A stretch of DNA of 64,000 nt, from NCBI RefSeq assembly GCF_014190935.1, contig NZ_JACHVV010000002.1:186001-250000 (forward strand). Reading direction: 5' to 3'. Below, one piece after another: positions 8,640-17,022 of the stretch. The notes beneath the pieces were generated by a model, which searched no databases, was not told the origin of the DNA, and saw only the letters and a program-made list of their open reading frames with translations. The position numbers were made by a program, and so were the translations under genes. Each line of letters starts with the position of its first letter. Position 1 is the stretch's first letter. Source of the DNA: Chryseomonas sp014190935. Lineage in GTDB: Bacteria; Pseudomonadota; Gammaproteobacteria; Pseudomonadales; Pseudomonadaceae.

Positions 8640-9101
8640 TCAGAGCAATGGCGCCGGCCTGAGCAGGACGGCCTTGAGCGAAAAGGCCGAGGTCACGCTG
8701 GCGACTCCGGGGATACAGGTCAGGGTCTCGGCGAGAAAGTGCTGATAGCTCGCCAGATCCTGCACCACCACCCGCAGCACATAGTCGGCATCCCCGGTCA
8801 TCTGGAAACAGCTCATCACCTGGGGGGCCTTGACGATCTCCCGTTCGAAAGCCCGCAGGTAGTCGGTGGACTGCTTTTCCAGGCGCACCGAAACGAAGAC
8901 GCTGACACTGCCGGCCAGCCGGGTTTCGTCGAGCTGGGCGTGATAGCCCTGGATATAGCGCTCCTCTTCCAGTCGCTTGACCCGCCGCAGCGTCGGGGTC
9001 AGCGACAGCCCGATCCTTTGCGCCAGATCGCGCCAGCTGAGGCGGCCATCGGCGGACAGGGCGTTGAGGATGCGCAGGTCGATACGGTCCAGACCAGCCA
9101 T
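8640..9101 (-). CDS. bkdR: Lrp/AsnC-family regulator of the bkd operon
   Basis: This 153-residue protein has an N-terminal winged helix-turn-helix (RIDLRILNALSADGRLSWRDLAQRIGLS region) and a C-terminal RAM ligand-binding domain containing MTGDADYVLRVV. It is divergent from bkdA1, as bkdR is in Pseudomonas, where it activates the branched-chain keto acid dehydrogenase operon in response to branched-chain amino acids. The start at 9101 gives the standard Lrp length; the frame extends 53 codons upstream into the shared promoter region without any Lrp similarity. Binding should be in the 223-base gap to bkdA1. Confidence 0.88.
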   Translation of the reverse strand: MAGLDRIDLRILNALSADGRLSWRDLAQRIGLSLTPTLRRVKRLEEERYIQGYHAQLDETRLAGSVSVFVSVRLEKQSTDYLRAFEREIVKAPQVMSCFQMTGDADYVLRVVVQDLASYQHFLAETLTCIPGVASVTSAFSLKAVLLRPAPLL

Positions 9102-9324
9102 GGTGCAAAACCTCCACTGTTGTTCCTGTACTGAGTTCAATAGCACCAAAAGCCCGGGCTGCCCACCCCGAAATTGCGGCAAAACGGCTAGCAATGCCGG
9201 CCTATACTCAGGTGACCAATAACAAGAATGCCGAGGCCTCCACCATGTGGCACCCTGCATCGCATCCGGACGGCCAACCCGTCCTGCGACCCGCCCGCAC
9301 CCTCATCCAGCTGGAGGGGCGGCC
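9102..9324. promoter_or_regulatory. bkdR-bkdA1 divergent regulatory region
   Basis: This 223-base region lies between bkdR and bkdA1. A TATACT hexamer at 9203-9208 could be the -10 of the bkd promoter, with no good -35 at normal spacing, as expected for an activator-dependent promoter. AT-rich blocks at 9102-9150 are possible Lrp-type binding sites. The last third contains the possible leader ORF at 9245. Confidence 0.55.
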
Positions 9325-9328
9325 ATGA
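9245..9328 (+). CDS. Possible 27-codon leader ORF of the bkd operon
   Basis: An ATG at 9245, eight bases after a GAGG ribosome site, opens a 27-codon frame whose TGA overlaps the bkdA1 ATG (ATGA). It carries a run of proline and arginine codons and several Leu, Val and Ile codons, including adjacent Leu-Ile and Val-Leu. It could couple translation into bkdA1 or act as a sensing leader peptide; it may equally be chance. No homologue is known to me. Confidence 0.35.
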   Translation: MWHPASHPDGQPVLRPARTLIQLEGRP

Positions 9329-10557
9329 GCGACTACCCACCCCTGCGCCTGCACGTCCCCGAGCCCAGCGGCCGACCGGGACGCCCCACCGACTTCAGTT
9401 ACCTGCAACTCTGCCCCGCCGGCCGTGCGGAAAAGCCGCCTATCGATGTGGCGCCGGTGGATACCCGCGAGCTGGCGACCCAGCTGATCCGCATCCTCGA
9501 CGAAGAGGGTCGCGCCGTCGGCCCCTGGGCCATCGAGGAAGCGCCCGAACTGCTGCTGCAGGGCCTGAGGGCCATGCTCAAGACGCGGCTGTTCGATGCG
9601 CGGATGCTCAAGGCCCAGCGGCAGAAGAAGCTGTCCTTCTATATGCAGTGCCTGGGCGAAGAGGCCATCGCCGTCGGCCAGACCCTGGCTTTGCGCCCGG
9701 ACGACATGCATTTCCCTACCTATCGCCAGCAGGGCATCCTCATCGCCCGTGAGGCGCCGCTGGACGAGATGATCTGCCAGCTGCTGTCCAATGCCCGGGA
9801 TCCGCTCAAGGGTCGCCAGCTGCCGGTGATGTACTCCTACCGCGACCTCGGCTTCTTTTCCATCTCCGGTAACCTCGGCACCCAGTACATCCAGGCGGTG
9901 GGCTGGGCCATGGCCTCGGCGATCAAGGGTGATACCCGCATCGCCGCCGGCTGGATCGGCGACGGCGCCACCGCCGAAGGCGACTTCCATGCCGCCCTCA
10001 CCTTCGCCCACGTCTACCGGGCGCCGGTGATCCTCAACATCGTCAACAACCAGTGGGCCATCTCCACCTTCCAGGCCATCGCCGGCGGCGAGGGCATCAG
10101 CCTGGCCACCCGCGGCCTCGGCTATGGCATCGCCGCCCTGCGGGTGGATGGCAACGACTTCCTCGCCGTGCTGGCCGCTTCGCGCTGGGCCGCCGAACGC
10201 GCCCGCCGCAACCTGGGGCCGACCCTGATCGAATGGGTGACCTATCGCGCCGGTCCCCACTCCACCTCGGACGATCCGTCCAAGTACCGTCCCGCCGATG
10301 ACTGGACGCATTTCCCCCTGGGCGATCCCATCGACCGGCTCAAGGCGCACCTGATCGGTCGCGGCCTCTGGTCGGACGAACGGCAACAGGCGCTGACCGC
10401 CGAACTGGAAGCCGAGGTGGCGACCGCGCAGAAGGCCGCCGAAGCCCACGGCACCTTTGCCAGCGATCTCGCCCCCAGCGCCGCCGACATGTTCGAGGAG
10501 GTCTACCAGGACCTGCCGTCGCACCTGCGCCGCCAACGCCAACAGCTCGGGAAGTGA
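9325..10557 (+). CDS. bkdA1: Branched-chain 2-oxoacid dehydrogenase E1 alpha subunit
   Basis: This 410-residue E1-alpha subunit has the thiamine diphosphate motif GDGATAEGDFH through NIVNNQWAIS and the conserved phosphorylation-loop sequence YRAGPHSTSDDPSKYR seen in branched-chain E1 subunits. With BkdA2 it decarboxylates the 2-oxoacids of valine, leucine and isoleucine and passes the acyl group to BkdB. The ATG at 9325 follows GGAGGGGCGG and gives the length I recall for the P. putida protein. It is first of four structural genes in the order bkdA1-bkdA2-bkdB-lpdV, with only four bases to the next gene. Confidence 0.95.
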   Translation: MSDYPPLRLHVPEPSGRPGRPTDFSYLQLCPAGRAEKPPIDVAPVDTRELATQLIRILDEEGRAVGPWAIEEAPELLLQGLRAMLKTRLFDARMLKAQRQKKLSFYMQCLGEEAIAVGQTLALRPDDMHFPTYRQQGILIAREAPLDEMICQLLSNARDPLKGRQLPVMYSYRDLGFFSISGNLGTQYIQAVGWAMASAIKGDTRIAAGWIGDGATAEGDFHAALTFAHVYRAPVILNIVNNQWAISTFQAIAGGEGISLATRGLGYGIAALRVDGNDFLAVLAASRWAAERARRNLGPTLIEWVTYRAGPHSTSDDPSKYRPADDWTHFPLGDPIDRLKAHLIGRGLWSDERQQALTAELEAEVATAQKAAEAHGTFASDLAPSAADMFEEVYQDLPSHLRRQRQQLGK

Positions 10558-10561
10558 CGCC

Positions 10562-11620
10562 ATGACCGTACAACAGGAAACCGACCTGCCGACCCAGGCC
10601 GGCAGCCGCAGCACCCTGACCATGATCCAGGCTATCCGCTCGGCGATGGACGTGATGCTCGAACGCGATGACAACGTGGTGGTGTTCGGCGAGGACGTCG
10701 GCTATTTCGGCGGCGTCTTTCGCTGCACCGAGGGCCTGCAGGCCAAATATGGCGCCTCGCGGGTATTCGATGCGCCCATCTCGGAGAACGGCATTGCCGG
10801 CGCCGCGGTGGGCATGGGCGCCTACGGCCTGCGCCCGGTGGCGGAAATCCAGTTCGCCGACTATGTCTACCCGGCCATCGACCAGATCGTCTCCGAGGCG
10901 GCGCGGCTGCGCTATCGCTCGGTGGGCCAGTTCACCGCGCCGCTGGTGTTCCGCATGCCCTGCGGCGGCGGCATCTATGGCGGCCAGACCCACAGCCAGA
11001 GTCCCGAGGCCATGTTCACCCAGGTCTGCGGCCTGCGCACCGTGATGCCTTCCAATCCCTATGACGCCAAGGGTCTGCTGATCGCTTCCATCGAGAGCGA
11101 CGATCCGGTGATCTTTCTCGAACCCAAGCGCCTCTACAACGGCCCCTTCGACGGCCATCACGACCGCCCGGTAACGCCCTGGTCGGGGCATCCGGCCAGC
11201 GCCGTGCCGGACGGCTATTACCGCGTCGAGCTGGAACGGGCCGCGGTGGTCCGTCCCGGCAAGCAGGTCACGGTGCTGACCTATGGCACCACCGTCTGGG
11301 TCGCCCTGGCGGCCGCCGCCGAGACCGGCATCGACGCCGAGGTGATCGATATCCGCAGCCTCTGGCCGCTGGACCTGCAGACCCTCACCGATTCGGTGAA
11401 CAGGACCGGCCGCTGCGTGGTGGTTCACGAGGCTACCCGCACCTGCGGCTATGGCGCCGAGCTGGTGTCCCTGATGCAGGAGCACTGCTTCCATCGCCTG
11501 GAGGCACCCATCGAGCGCGTCACCGGCTGGGATACCCCCTATCCGCATGCCCAGGAATGGGACTACTTCCCGGGTCCGTCCCGGGTCGGCGCCGCGCTCA
11601 AGCGCGTGATGGAGGTCTGA
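10562..11620 (+). CDS. bkdA2: Branched-chain 2-oxoacid dehydrogenase E1 beta subunit
   Basis: This 352-residue transketolase-like E1-beta subunit contains VVVFGEDVGYFGG, the conserved ENGIAGAAVGMGAYGLRPVAE region split over residues 77-97, and the MPCGGGIYGGQTHSQS loop, with a C-terminal transketolase domain (TVLTYGTTVW, VIDIRSLWPLD). It pairs with BkdA1 as an alpha2-beta2 thiamine enzyme in the cytosol. The frame opens earlier inside bkdA1, but the ATG at 10562 is the one that gives a family-like N-terminus. One base separates it from bkdB. Confidence 0.95.
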   Translation: MTVQQETDLPTQAGSRSTLTMIQAIRSAMDVMLERDDNVVVFGEDVGYFGGVFRCTEGLQAKYGASRVFDAPISENGIAGAAVGMGAYGLRPVAEIQFADYVYPAIDQIVSEAARLRYRSVGQFTAPLVFRMPCGGGIYGGQTHSQSPEAMFTQVCGLRTVMPSNPYDAKGLLIASIESDDPVIFLEPKRLYNGPFDGHHDRPVTPWSGHPASAVPDGYYRVELERAAVVRPGKQVTVLTYGTTVWVALAAAAETGIDAEVIDIRSLWPLDLQTLTDSVNRTGRCVVVHEATRTCGYGAELVSLMQEHCFHRLEAPIERVTGWDTPYPHAQEWDYFPGPSRVGAALKRVMEV

Positions 11621-11621
11621 G

Positions 11622-12908
11622 ATGGGTACCCATGTCATCAAGATGCCGGATATCGGCGAAGGCATCGCCGAGGTGGAACTGGTCAAGTGGTACGTGGCGG
11701 TAGGGGATGAAGTCGGCGAGGACCAGACCCTGGCCGACGTCATGACCGACAAGGCCATGGTGGAGATTCCCTCGCCGGTGGTGGGCCGGGTGGTCGCCCT
11801 GGGCGGCGAGCCTGGCCAGGTACTGGCGGTGGGCGCCGAGCTGATCCGTCTGGAGGTGGCCGGCGACGGCAATCTACGCGAGGCCAGTCGCCCCGCACCG
11901 GTGGCAGCCGCGCCAGCGCCGGCACCGAAGGCGGCAGCGCCCAAGCCCGCGGCAGCCCCTGCCCCGCGGCGCCCGGAAGCGGAGGCACCGCGCGAGGACG
12001 AGCGACCGGCTTCCCGCCCGGCCCCCGGCAGTCCGCCGCTGGCGTCTCCCGCGGTGCGCCAGCACGCCTGGGAGCTGGGCATCGAATTGCGCTTCGTCAC
12101 CGGCAGCGGTCAGGGCGGACGCATCCTGCATGAGGATCTGGACGCCTATCTGCAGCAACGCGGCGCCGGACTGCCGCCTGCCACCGGCGGCGGTGGCCTG
12201 GCGAAACGCACTGGCGAGGAGCGCATCCCGCTGATCGGCCTGAGACGCAAGATCGCCGAGAAGATGCAGGCTGCGAAGCGGCATATCCCCCACTTCACCT
12301 ATGTGGAAGAGGTGGATGTCACCGAGCTGGAAGCCTTGCGCGCCACCCTCAACCAGCGCTGGCAGGGGCGTCGTGCCCACCTCACCCTGCTGCCCTTCCT
12401 GGCGCGCGCCCTGGTGGTGGCCGTGCGCGACTTTCCGCAGATGAATGCGCGCTTCGACGAAGAGAGCAGCACCGTGACGCGCTATGGCGCGGTGCACCTG
12501 GGCATCGCTACCCAGGGCGAACAGGGGCTCGCGGTGCCGGTGGTGCGCCACGCCGAAACGCTGGATCTCTGGGGCTGTGCCCAGGAAGTGGCCCGGCTGG
12601 CCACCGCGGTCCGCGGCGGCAAGGCCGGTCGCGACGAACTCTCCGGCTCGACCCTGACCATCAGCAGCCTCGGTCCGCTGGGCGGCATCGCCTCCACGCC
12701 CATCATCAACCATCCCGAGGTGGCCATCATCGGCGTCAACCGCATCGTCGAGCGCCCGGCCTTCCGCCATGGGCTGGTGGTGCCACGCAAGCTGATGAAT
12801 CTCTCCGCCTCCTTCGACCACCGGCTGATCGATGGCCAGGACGCCGCCAGCTTCATCCAGGCCGTGCGCCAGCTGCTCGAACAACCCGCCACCCTCTTCC
12901 TGGAGTAG
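11622..12908 (+). CDS. bkdB: Branched-chain 2-oxoacid dehydrogenase E2, dihydrolipoamide acyltransferase
   Basis: This 428-residue E2 core has one lipoyl domain (1-80) with the lipoylated Lys44 in MTDKAMVEIP. An Ala/Pro-rich hinge (about 88-143), a peripheral subunit-binding domain (about 145-180) with GSGQGGRILHEDL, and the catalytic domain with FDHRLIDGQDAA follow; the His and Asp are the acyltransfer residues. It moves the branched acyl group from E1 to CoA. Only two bases separate it from lpdV. The hinge is low-complexity but shows no frameshift. Confidence 0.95.
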   Translation: MGTHVIKMPDIGEGIAEVELVKWYVAVGDEVGEDQTLADVMTDKAMVEIPSPVVGRVVALGGEPGQVLAVGAELIRLEVAGDGNLREASRPAPVAAAPAPAPKAAAPKPAAAPAPRRPEAEAPREDERPASRPAPGSPPLASPAVRQHAWELGIELRFVTGSGQGGRILHEDLDAYLQQRGAGLPPATGGGGLAKRTGEERIPLIGLRRKIAEKMQAAKRHIPHFTYVEEVDVTELEALRATLNQRWQGRRAHLTLLPFLARALVVAVRDFPQMNARFDEESSTVTRYGAVHLGIATQGEQGLAVPVVRHAETLDLWGCAQEVARLATAVRGGKAGRDELSGSTLTISSLGPLGGIASTPIINHPEVAIIGVNRIVERPAFRHGLVVPRKLMNLSASFDHRLIDGQDAASFIQAVRQLLEQPATLFLE

Positions 12909-12910
12909 CC

Positions 12911-14293
12911 ATGGACACCCGACTCCTCATCATCGGCGGCGGCCCCGGCGGTTATGTCGCCGCCCTGCGCGCCGCCCAGCTGGGCATCGCCACCACCCTG
13001 GTGGAGGGCGCCGCCCTCGGCGGTACCTGCCTCAACGTCGGCTGCATCCCCTCCAAGGCGATGATCCATGTCGCTGAGGAATACCAGCGCGCCTGCACTC
13101 GCGCTGACCAGGGCGCCCTCGGCATCCGCCATGGCCGCCCGGAACTGGACCTCGGCCAGGCCGTGGCCTGGAAGAACGGCATCGTCGATCGCCTCACCAC
13201 CGGCGTCGCCGCCCTGCTTAAGAAGCAGGGGGTGACGGTGATCGAGGGCTGGGCCGAGATCCTCGACGGCAAGACCGTCGAGGTGCAGCGCGCCGGTGGC
13301 GAACGGCTGCGCATCCGCACCGAGCACCTAGTGCTGGCCATGGGCTCCACCTCGGTGGAATTGCCCAGCCTGCCCTTCGGTGGTCCGGTGATCTCGGCCA
13401 CCGAGGCCTTGTCGCCCACGGCGATCCCCGAGCACCTGGTGGTGGTGGGCGCCGGCTATATCGGCCTGGAACTGGGCATCGCCTATCGCAAGCTGGGCGC
13501 CCGGGTCGCTGTGGTGGAAGCCCAGTCGCGCCTGCTGCCCGGCTACGACGCCGAACTCACGGCGCCGCTGCGCCAGCGGCTGGAGCGCCTGGGCATCGAA
13601 TTGCACCTGGACTGCACCGTCGCCGGTCTGGCTGCGGACGGCGCTGGCCTGCGAATGAGCCGCGGTGACGGCCAGGAGCAGATCCTGCCGGCCCAGCGCA
13701 TCCTGGTGGCGGCCGGTCGCCGTCCCCGCACCGAAGGCCTGGAGCGCCTGCCGCTGGACTACGACGGCCGCTATATCCGCGTCGACGACGGCTGTCGGAC
13801 CAGCATGACCGACGTCTGGGCCATCGGTGATCTCACCGGCGAACCCCTGCTGGCGCATCGCGCCATGGCCCAGGGCGAGGTGGTAGCGGAGTTGATCGCC
13901 GGCAAGCGGCGGCACTTCGCCCCGGTGGCCATCCCGGCGGTCTGCTACACCGATCCGGAGATCGTGGTGGTCGGCCTCACCCCCGAACAGGCCAGGGCCC
14001 AGGGCCTCGAGATCAAGGTCGCCAGCTTTCCCTTCGCCGCCAATGGCCGCGCACTCACCCTGGAAGCACCTGAAGGCTTCGTGCGGGTGGTGGCCCGCGC
14101 GGACGACCATCGCATCCTCGGCTGGCAGGCCACCGGGCAGCAGGTGGCGGAACTGGCCACGGCTTTTTCCCACAGCCTGGAAATGGGCATGCAGCTGGAA
14201 GACGTCGCCGCCACCCTGCACCCCCATCCCACCCTGGGCGAAGCGGTGCAGGAAGCGGCGCTGCGTGCCCTGGGCCGGGCCCTGCACCTGTGA
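12911..14293 (+). CDS. lpdV: Dihydrolipoamide dehydrogenase (E3) of the branched-chain complex
   Basis: This 460-residue FAD disulfide oxidoreductase has the GGGPGGYVAA dinucleotide motif, the redox pair Cys40/Cys45 in GGTCLNVGCIPSKA, an internal NAD-binding GAGYIGLELG, WAIGDL for FAD, and the C-terminal HPHPTLGEA with the active-site His-Glu. It reoxidises the lipoyl group of BkdB. Placement as last structural gene of bkd identifies it as the LPD-Val isoform rather than the pyruvate complex E3. Its stop overlaps the GTG start of an AraC-type regulator. Confidence 0.95.
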   Translation: MDTRLLIIGGGPGGYVAALRAAQLGIATTLVEGAALGGTCLNVGCIPSKAMIHVAEEYQRACTRADQGALGIRHGRPELDLGQAVAWKNGIVDRLTTGVAALLKKQGVTVIEGWAEILDGKTVEVQRAGGERLRIRTEHLVLAMGSTSVELPSLPFGGPVISATEALSPTAIPEHLVVVGAGYIGLELGIAYRKLGARVAVVEAQSRLLPGYDAELTAPLRQRLERLGIELHLDCTVAGLAADGAGLRMSRGDGQEQILPAQRILVAAGRRPRTEGLERLPLDYDGRYIRVDDGCRTSMTDVWAIGDLTGEPLLAHRAMAQGEVVAELIAGKRRHFAPVAIPAVCYTDPEIVVVGLTPEQARAQGLEIKVASFPFAANGRALTLEAPEGFVRVVARADDHRILGWQATGQQVAELATAFSHSLEMGMQLEDVAATLHPHPTLGEAVQEAALRALGRALHL

Positions 14294-15309
14294 TCGGCCT
14301 ACCGCGCGACAGCCTGGCGCCGGGCATCCTCGATGAGGCCCTCGCGGGGCTGTGCCGACGCAGTGGTCTGGCGCCGAAAGCGCTGCTCGCCGGAGAAGGC
14401 GTCCGGCTGTCCGAGCTGCTGCTCGACAGCGAGCGCCTCTCGGCGCCGCTGTTCGGCCAGCTGTGGTATCACCTGGCGCGGCGTTTCGATGATGAATTCT
14501 TCGCCCTTGGTCCGCGTCGGCTGCCAGCGGGCAGCTTTGGCTTTCTCTGCCAGAGCACCCGCCTGCAACCGACCCTGGGCGATGCCCTGCGGCAGAGCGT
14601 CGACTTCCTGAGGCTGACCCTGGGCGTCGAGCTGCGCCTGCAGCGCACTGGCGCGCAGGCGACCCTGCGGCTGGCAGCGGGCAGCTTGCCGGGCAGCTTC
14701 GCCGTCTTCACCCTCTGGCTGATCCTGCATGGCCTGGCCTGCTGGCTGGTGGGTCGCCGCTTGCCACTGGCGGAGATCCGCCTGACCGCCCCGGAGCCGC
14801 CAGGGGAGCTGCTGGCCGACTACCGGCAGCGCTTCGGCGCCAACCTCAGCTTCTCCTGCGGCGAAGACTGCCTACTGCTGGACGCCGCCATGCTGAACCT
14901 GCCGATCCGCCGCACCGCCGCGGACGCGCGTCGCTTCATCGCTGCCGCACCGGGCAATCTGCTGGTGCATTATCGCGACGACGCCAGTCTGATCGCCCGC
15001 ATCCGCGCCCTGCTGCGCAGTAGCGCCCCGGAGCACTGGCCGGACGCCGTCAGCCTGGCCGAGGCCCTGGGTCTTGCGCCCGCCACCCTGAGGCGCCGGC
15101 TGGCCGCGAGCGGCCAGACATACCAGCGCCTCAAGGACGAACGTCGCTGCCGCCTGGCCTGTCGCCAGCTGGACGAGGGCGCCCTGCCCCTGGAGGAACT
15201 GGCCCTGCGCCTGGGTTTCGCCGATCCCCGCTCCTTCCAGCGTGCCTTTCGTAAGTGGACGGGACTCAGTCCCCTGGGCTATCGCCAGCGCCAGAGTCGA
15301 GCAGGTTAG
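14290..15309 (+). CDS. AraC-family transcriptional regulator coupled to bkd
   Basis: This 339-residue regulator has an N-terminal domain of the AraC type seen in OruR/ArgR-like proteins (about 20-210) and a C-terminal double helix-turn-helix (about 235-335), including LAEALGLAPATLRRRL and LALRLGFADPRSFQRAFRKWTGLSP. The GTG start at 14290 overlaps the lpdV stop (GTGA), so its translation is probably coupled to lpdV. It ends tail to tail with a minus-strand gene, the two stop codons overlapping. A role in branched-chain amino acid or related acyl metabolism is inferred from position only; its effector is unknown. Confidence 0.83.
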   Translation: MIGLPRDSLAPGILDEALAGLCRRSGLAPKALLAGEGVRLSELLLDSERLSAPLFGQLWYHLARRFDDEFFALGPRRLPAGSFGFLCQSTRLQPTLGDALRQSVDFLRLTLGVELRLQRTGAQATLRLAAGSLPGSFAVFTLWLILHGLACWLVGRRLPLAEIRLTAPEPPGELLADYRQRFGANLSFSCGEDCLLLDAAMLNLPIRRTAADARRFIAAAPGNLLVHYRDDASLIARIRALLRSSAPEHWPDAVSLAEALGLAPATLRRRLAASGQTYQRLKDERRCRLACRQLDEGALPLEELALRLGFADPRSFQRAFRKWTGLSPLGYRQRQSRAG

Positions 15310-15707
15310 CCGTCGGCCAGCTGGGCGGCGATGGCGGCGGTGTCTATCACCGAGCGCACCTCGCGGATTCGCCCGTTCTCGAAGCGATAGAAGACGTGCT
15401 CGCTGAAGCGTACCCGCCGTCCGTTCACCGCCAGTCCGAACAGCTCGCCACGTGGCGTGCAGTCGAAATCCAGCTGCGCGGCCAGCCAGGGCGCCTCCAC
15501 CACCAGCAATCGCGCGGCGAAGTGCAGATCGGGTATGGCGGCATGATCGCCTTCGAGCATGGACTGGTAGCCGGTCAGACCTAGCGGGCGGCCGTTATGC
15601 TCGACGGCCTCGTCGACATAGCGGCCCAGCTCTGCCCAGGCCTGACGATTGAGGCAGTCGAGGTAGGCCTGGTAGTGGCTGCCGAGTTCGGTTGCGGTGA
15701 GCGGCAT
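15306..15707 (-). CDS. SnoaL-like/NTF2-fold ester cyclase family protein
   Basis: This 133-residue protein fits the SnoaL-like polyketide-cyclase/NTF2 fold. It has the N-terminal helix with HYQAYLDCLNRQAWAELGRY, a central IPDLHFAARLLVVE strand, and the closing FRFENGRI-like strand (FYRFENGRIREVRSVID). It is 61 bases downstream of the amidohydrolase on the same strand and likely ends that operon. The start at 15707 gives the standard fold length; 23 upstream codons in frame have no similarity. Many family members bind small hydrophobic ligands or have no proven activity, so the function is open. Confidence 0.7.
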   Translation of the reverse strand: MPLTATELGSHYQAYLDCLNRQAWAELGRYVDEAVEHNGRPLGLTGYQSMLEGDHAAIPDLHFAARLLVVEAPWLAAQLDFDCTPRGELFGLAVNGRRVRFSEHVFYRFENGRIREVRSVIDTAAIAAQLADG

Positions 15708-15768
15708 CGCGCGTTCTCCATGGGCATTGACTGCTACAGGGGACCGCGCCGAGCCGACAAGACTCCCG

Positions 15769-17022
15769 TCACCCAAGGCGATTCTTCACCAGGCGGCCAC
15801 CCTGCAGGATGAGGTCGAGTCTTTCGCCCTGCCCCACCAGGCAGGAGATATCGGTCAGCGGATCGCCATCCACGACCAGCAGATCCGCCAGGGCGCCAGC
15901 CGCGATGCAACCCAGCTCGCCCTCGCGTTCGAGGATGCGCGCCGCGACGCTGGTGGCGCTGCGCAAGGCTTCCAGGTTGCCCAGCACCTCGGCGCGGATG
16001 CGCAGTTCCTGGGTCTGGTATTCGTGCATCTCGCCCAGCAGGTCGGAGCCGTAGCCCATGGGTACGCCCGCCTCGGCGAAGAATTCCAGGGCGCGACGGC
16101 CGGCCAGGCGGACGTCTTCGATCTTGGCCACGGAATCGGCCGGCAGCCCATAGCGGGCGCCGTGCTCGGCGAGCATCTCGTAGGTCACCTGGGTAGGCAC
16201 GGCGAAGGCGCCCCGCTCGCGCATCAGCTGCGCCGTCTCCCGGTCGACCAGATTGCCGTGCTCGATGGTGCGCACCCCGCACGCGACGGCGCGGCGAATG
16301 GCGCGGGCGGTGTAGGCATGGGCCATCACATAGGTGTTGGCCGCCTCGGCTTCCTCGACGATGGCGCGGATCTCGGCTTCGCTGTACTGGGTGTTGGCAA
16401 TGGGATCGGTGGGCGAGGACACACCGCCGGAGGCCATGATCTTGATCTGGCTGGCGCCCTGCTGCAGTTCTTCGCGCACCGCCTTGCGCACGTTGTCCAC
16501 CCCGTCCACCACCCGGGCGATGGCGCCAGCACGGAAGCAGCAACTGCACGGTTCGTTCAGCAGCAGTTCCCCACGCGCCCGCATGTCGCCGTGGCCGCCA
16601 GTCTGCGACAGCGCCTTGCCAGAGGCGAAGATCCGCGGACCCGGCACCAGTCCCAAGGCGATGGAGCGCGCCAGCGCCCAGTCCGCACCGCCGGCATCGC
16701 GGACGGTGGTGAAGCCGCGCTCGAGCATCGCGCCCAGGATGGGCAAGGCGCGATACATGATGATGGCGTTGGGTTGCAGGGCGTTGAAGCCCAGGTTGGC
16801 ACTGGAGGCCAGTACATGGACGTGGCAATCGATGAGGCCCGGCATCAGGGTGCGACCCCCGAGGTCGATGACCGTGGCAGCGACCGGCGGGTTAGCGCCC
16901 TGATCGCGTACCGCGGTGATGCGCTCACCCTCCACCAGGACTTCCTTGCCGGTGATCAGGGTGCCGCTCGCCAGATCCAGCAGCTTGCCGTTGCGCAGCA
17001 GTAGCGCGGTGCTTTGAGTCAT
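15769..17022 (-). CDS. Metal-dependent amidohydrolase (imidazolonepropionase/Xaa-Pro dipeptidase-like)
   Basis: This 417-residue amidohydrolase-superfamily enzyme has the metal ligands His67 and His69 in LIDCHVHV, a bridging lysine in QIKIMASGG, histidines in VMAHAYT and IEHGN, and the final aspartate in GYGSDLLG. Its C-terminal LADLLVVDGDPL is typical of the imidazolonepropionase-like/prolidase branch. It is probably cytosolic and hydrolyses a cyclic amide or an acylated amino acid. Its start overlaps the transporter stop (ATGA), so import and hydrolysis of one compound are likely linked. The substrate is not deducible from sequence. Confidence 0.82.
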   Translation of the reverse strand: MTQSTALLLRNGKLLDLASGTLITGKEVLVEGERITAVRDQGANPPVAATVIDLGGRTLMPGLIDCHVHVLASSANLGFNALQPNAIIMYRALPILGAMLERGFTTVRDAGGADWALARSIALGLVPGPRIFASGKALSQTGGHGDMRARGELLLNEPCSCCFRAGAIARVVDGVDNVRKAVREELQQGASQIKIMASGGVSSPTDPIANTQYSEAEIRAIVEEAEAANTYVMAHAYTARAIRRAVACGVRTIEHGNLVDRETAQLMRERGAFAVPTQVTYEMLAEHGARYGLPADSVAKIEDVRLAGRRALEFFAEAGVPMGYGSDLLGEMHEYQTQELRIRAEVLGNLEALRSATSVAARILEREGELGCIAAGALADLLVVDGDPLTDISCLVGQGERLDLILQGGRLVKNRLG

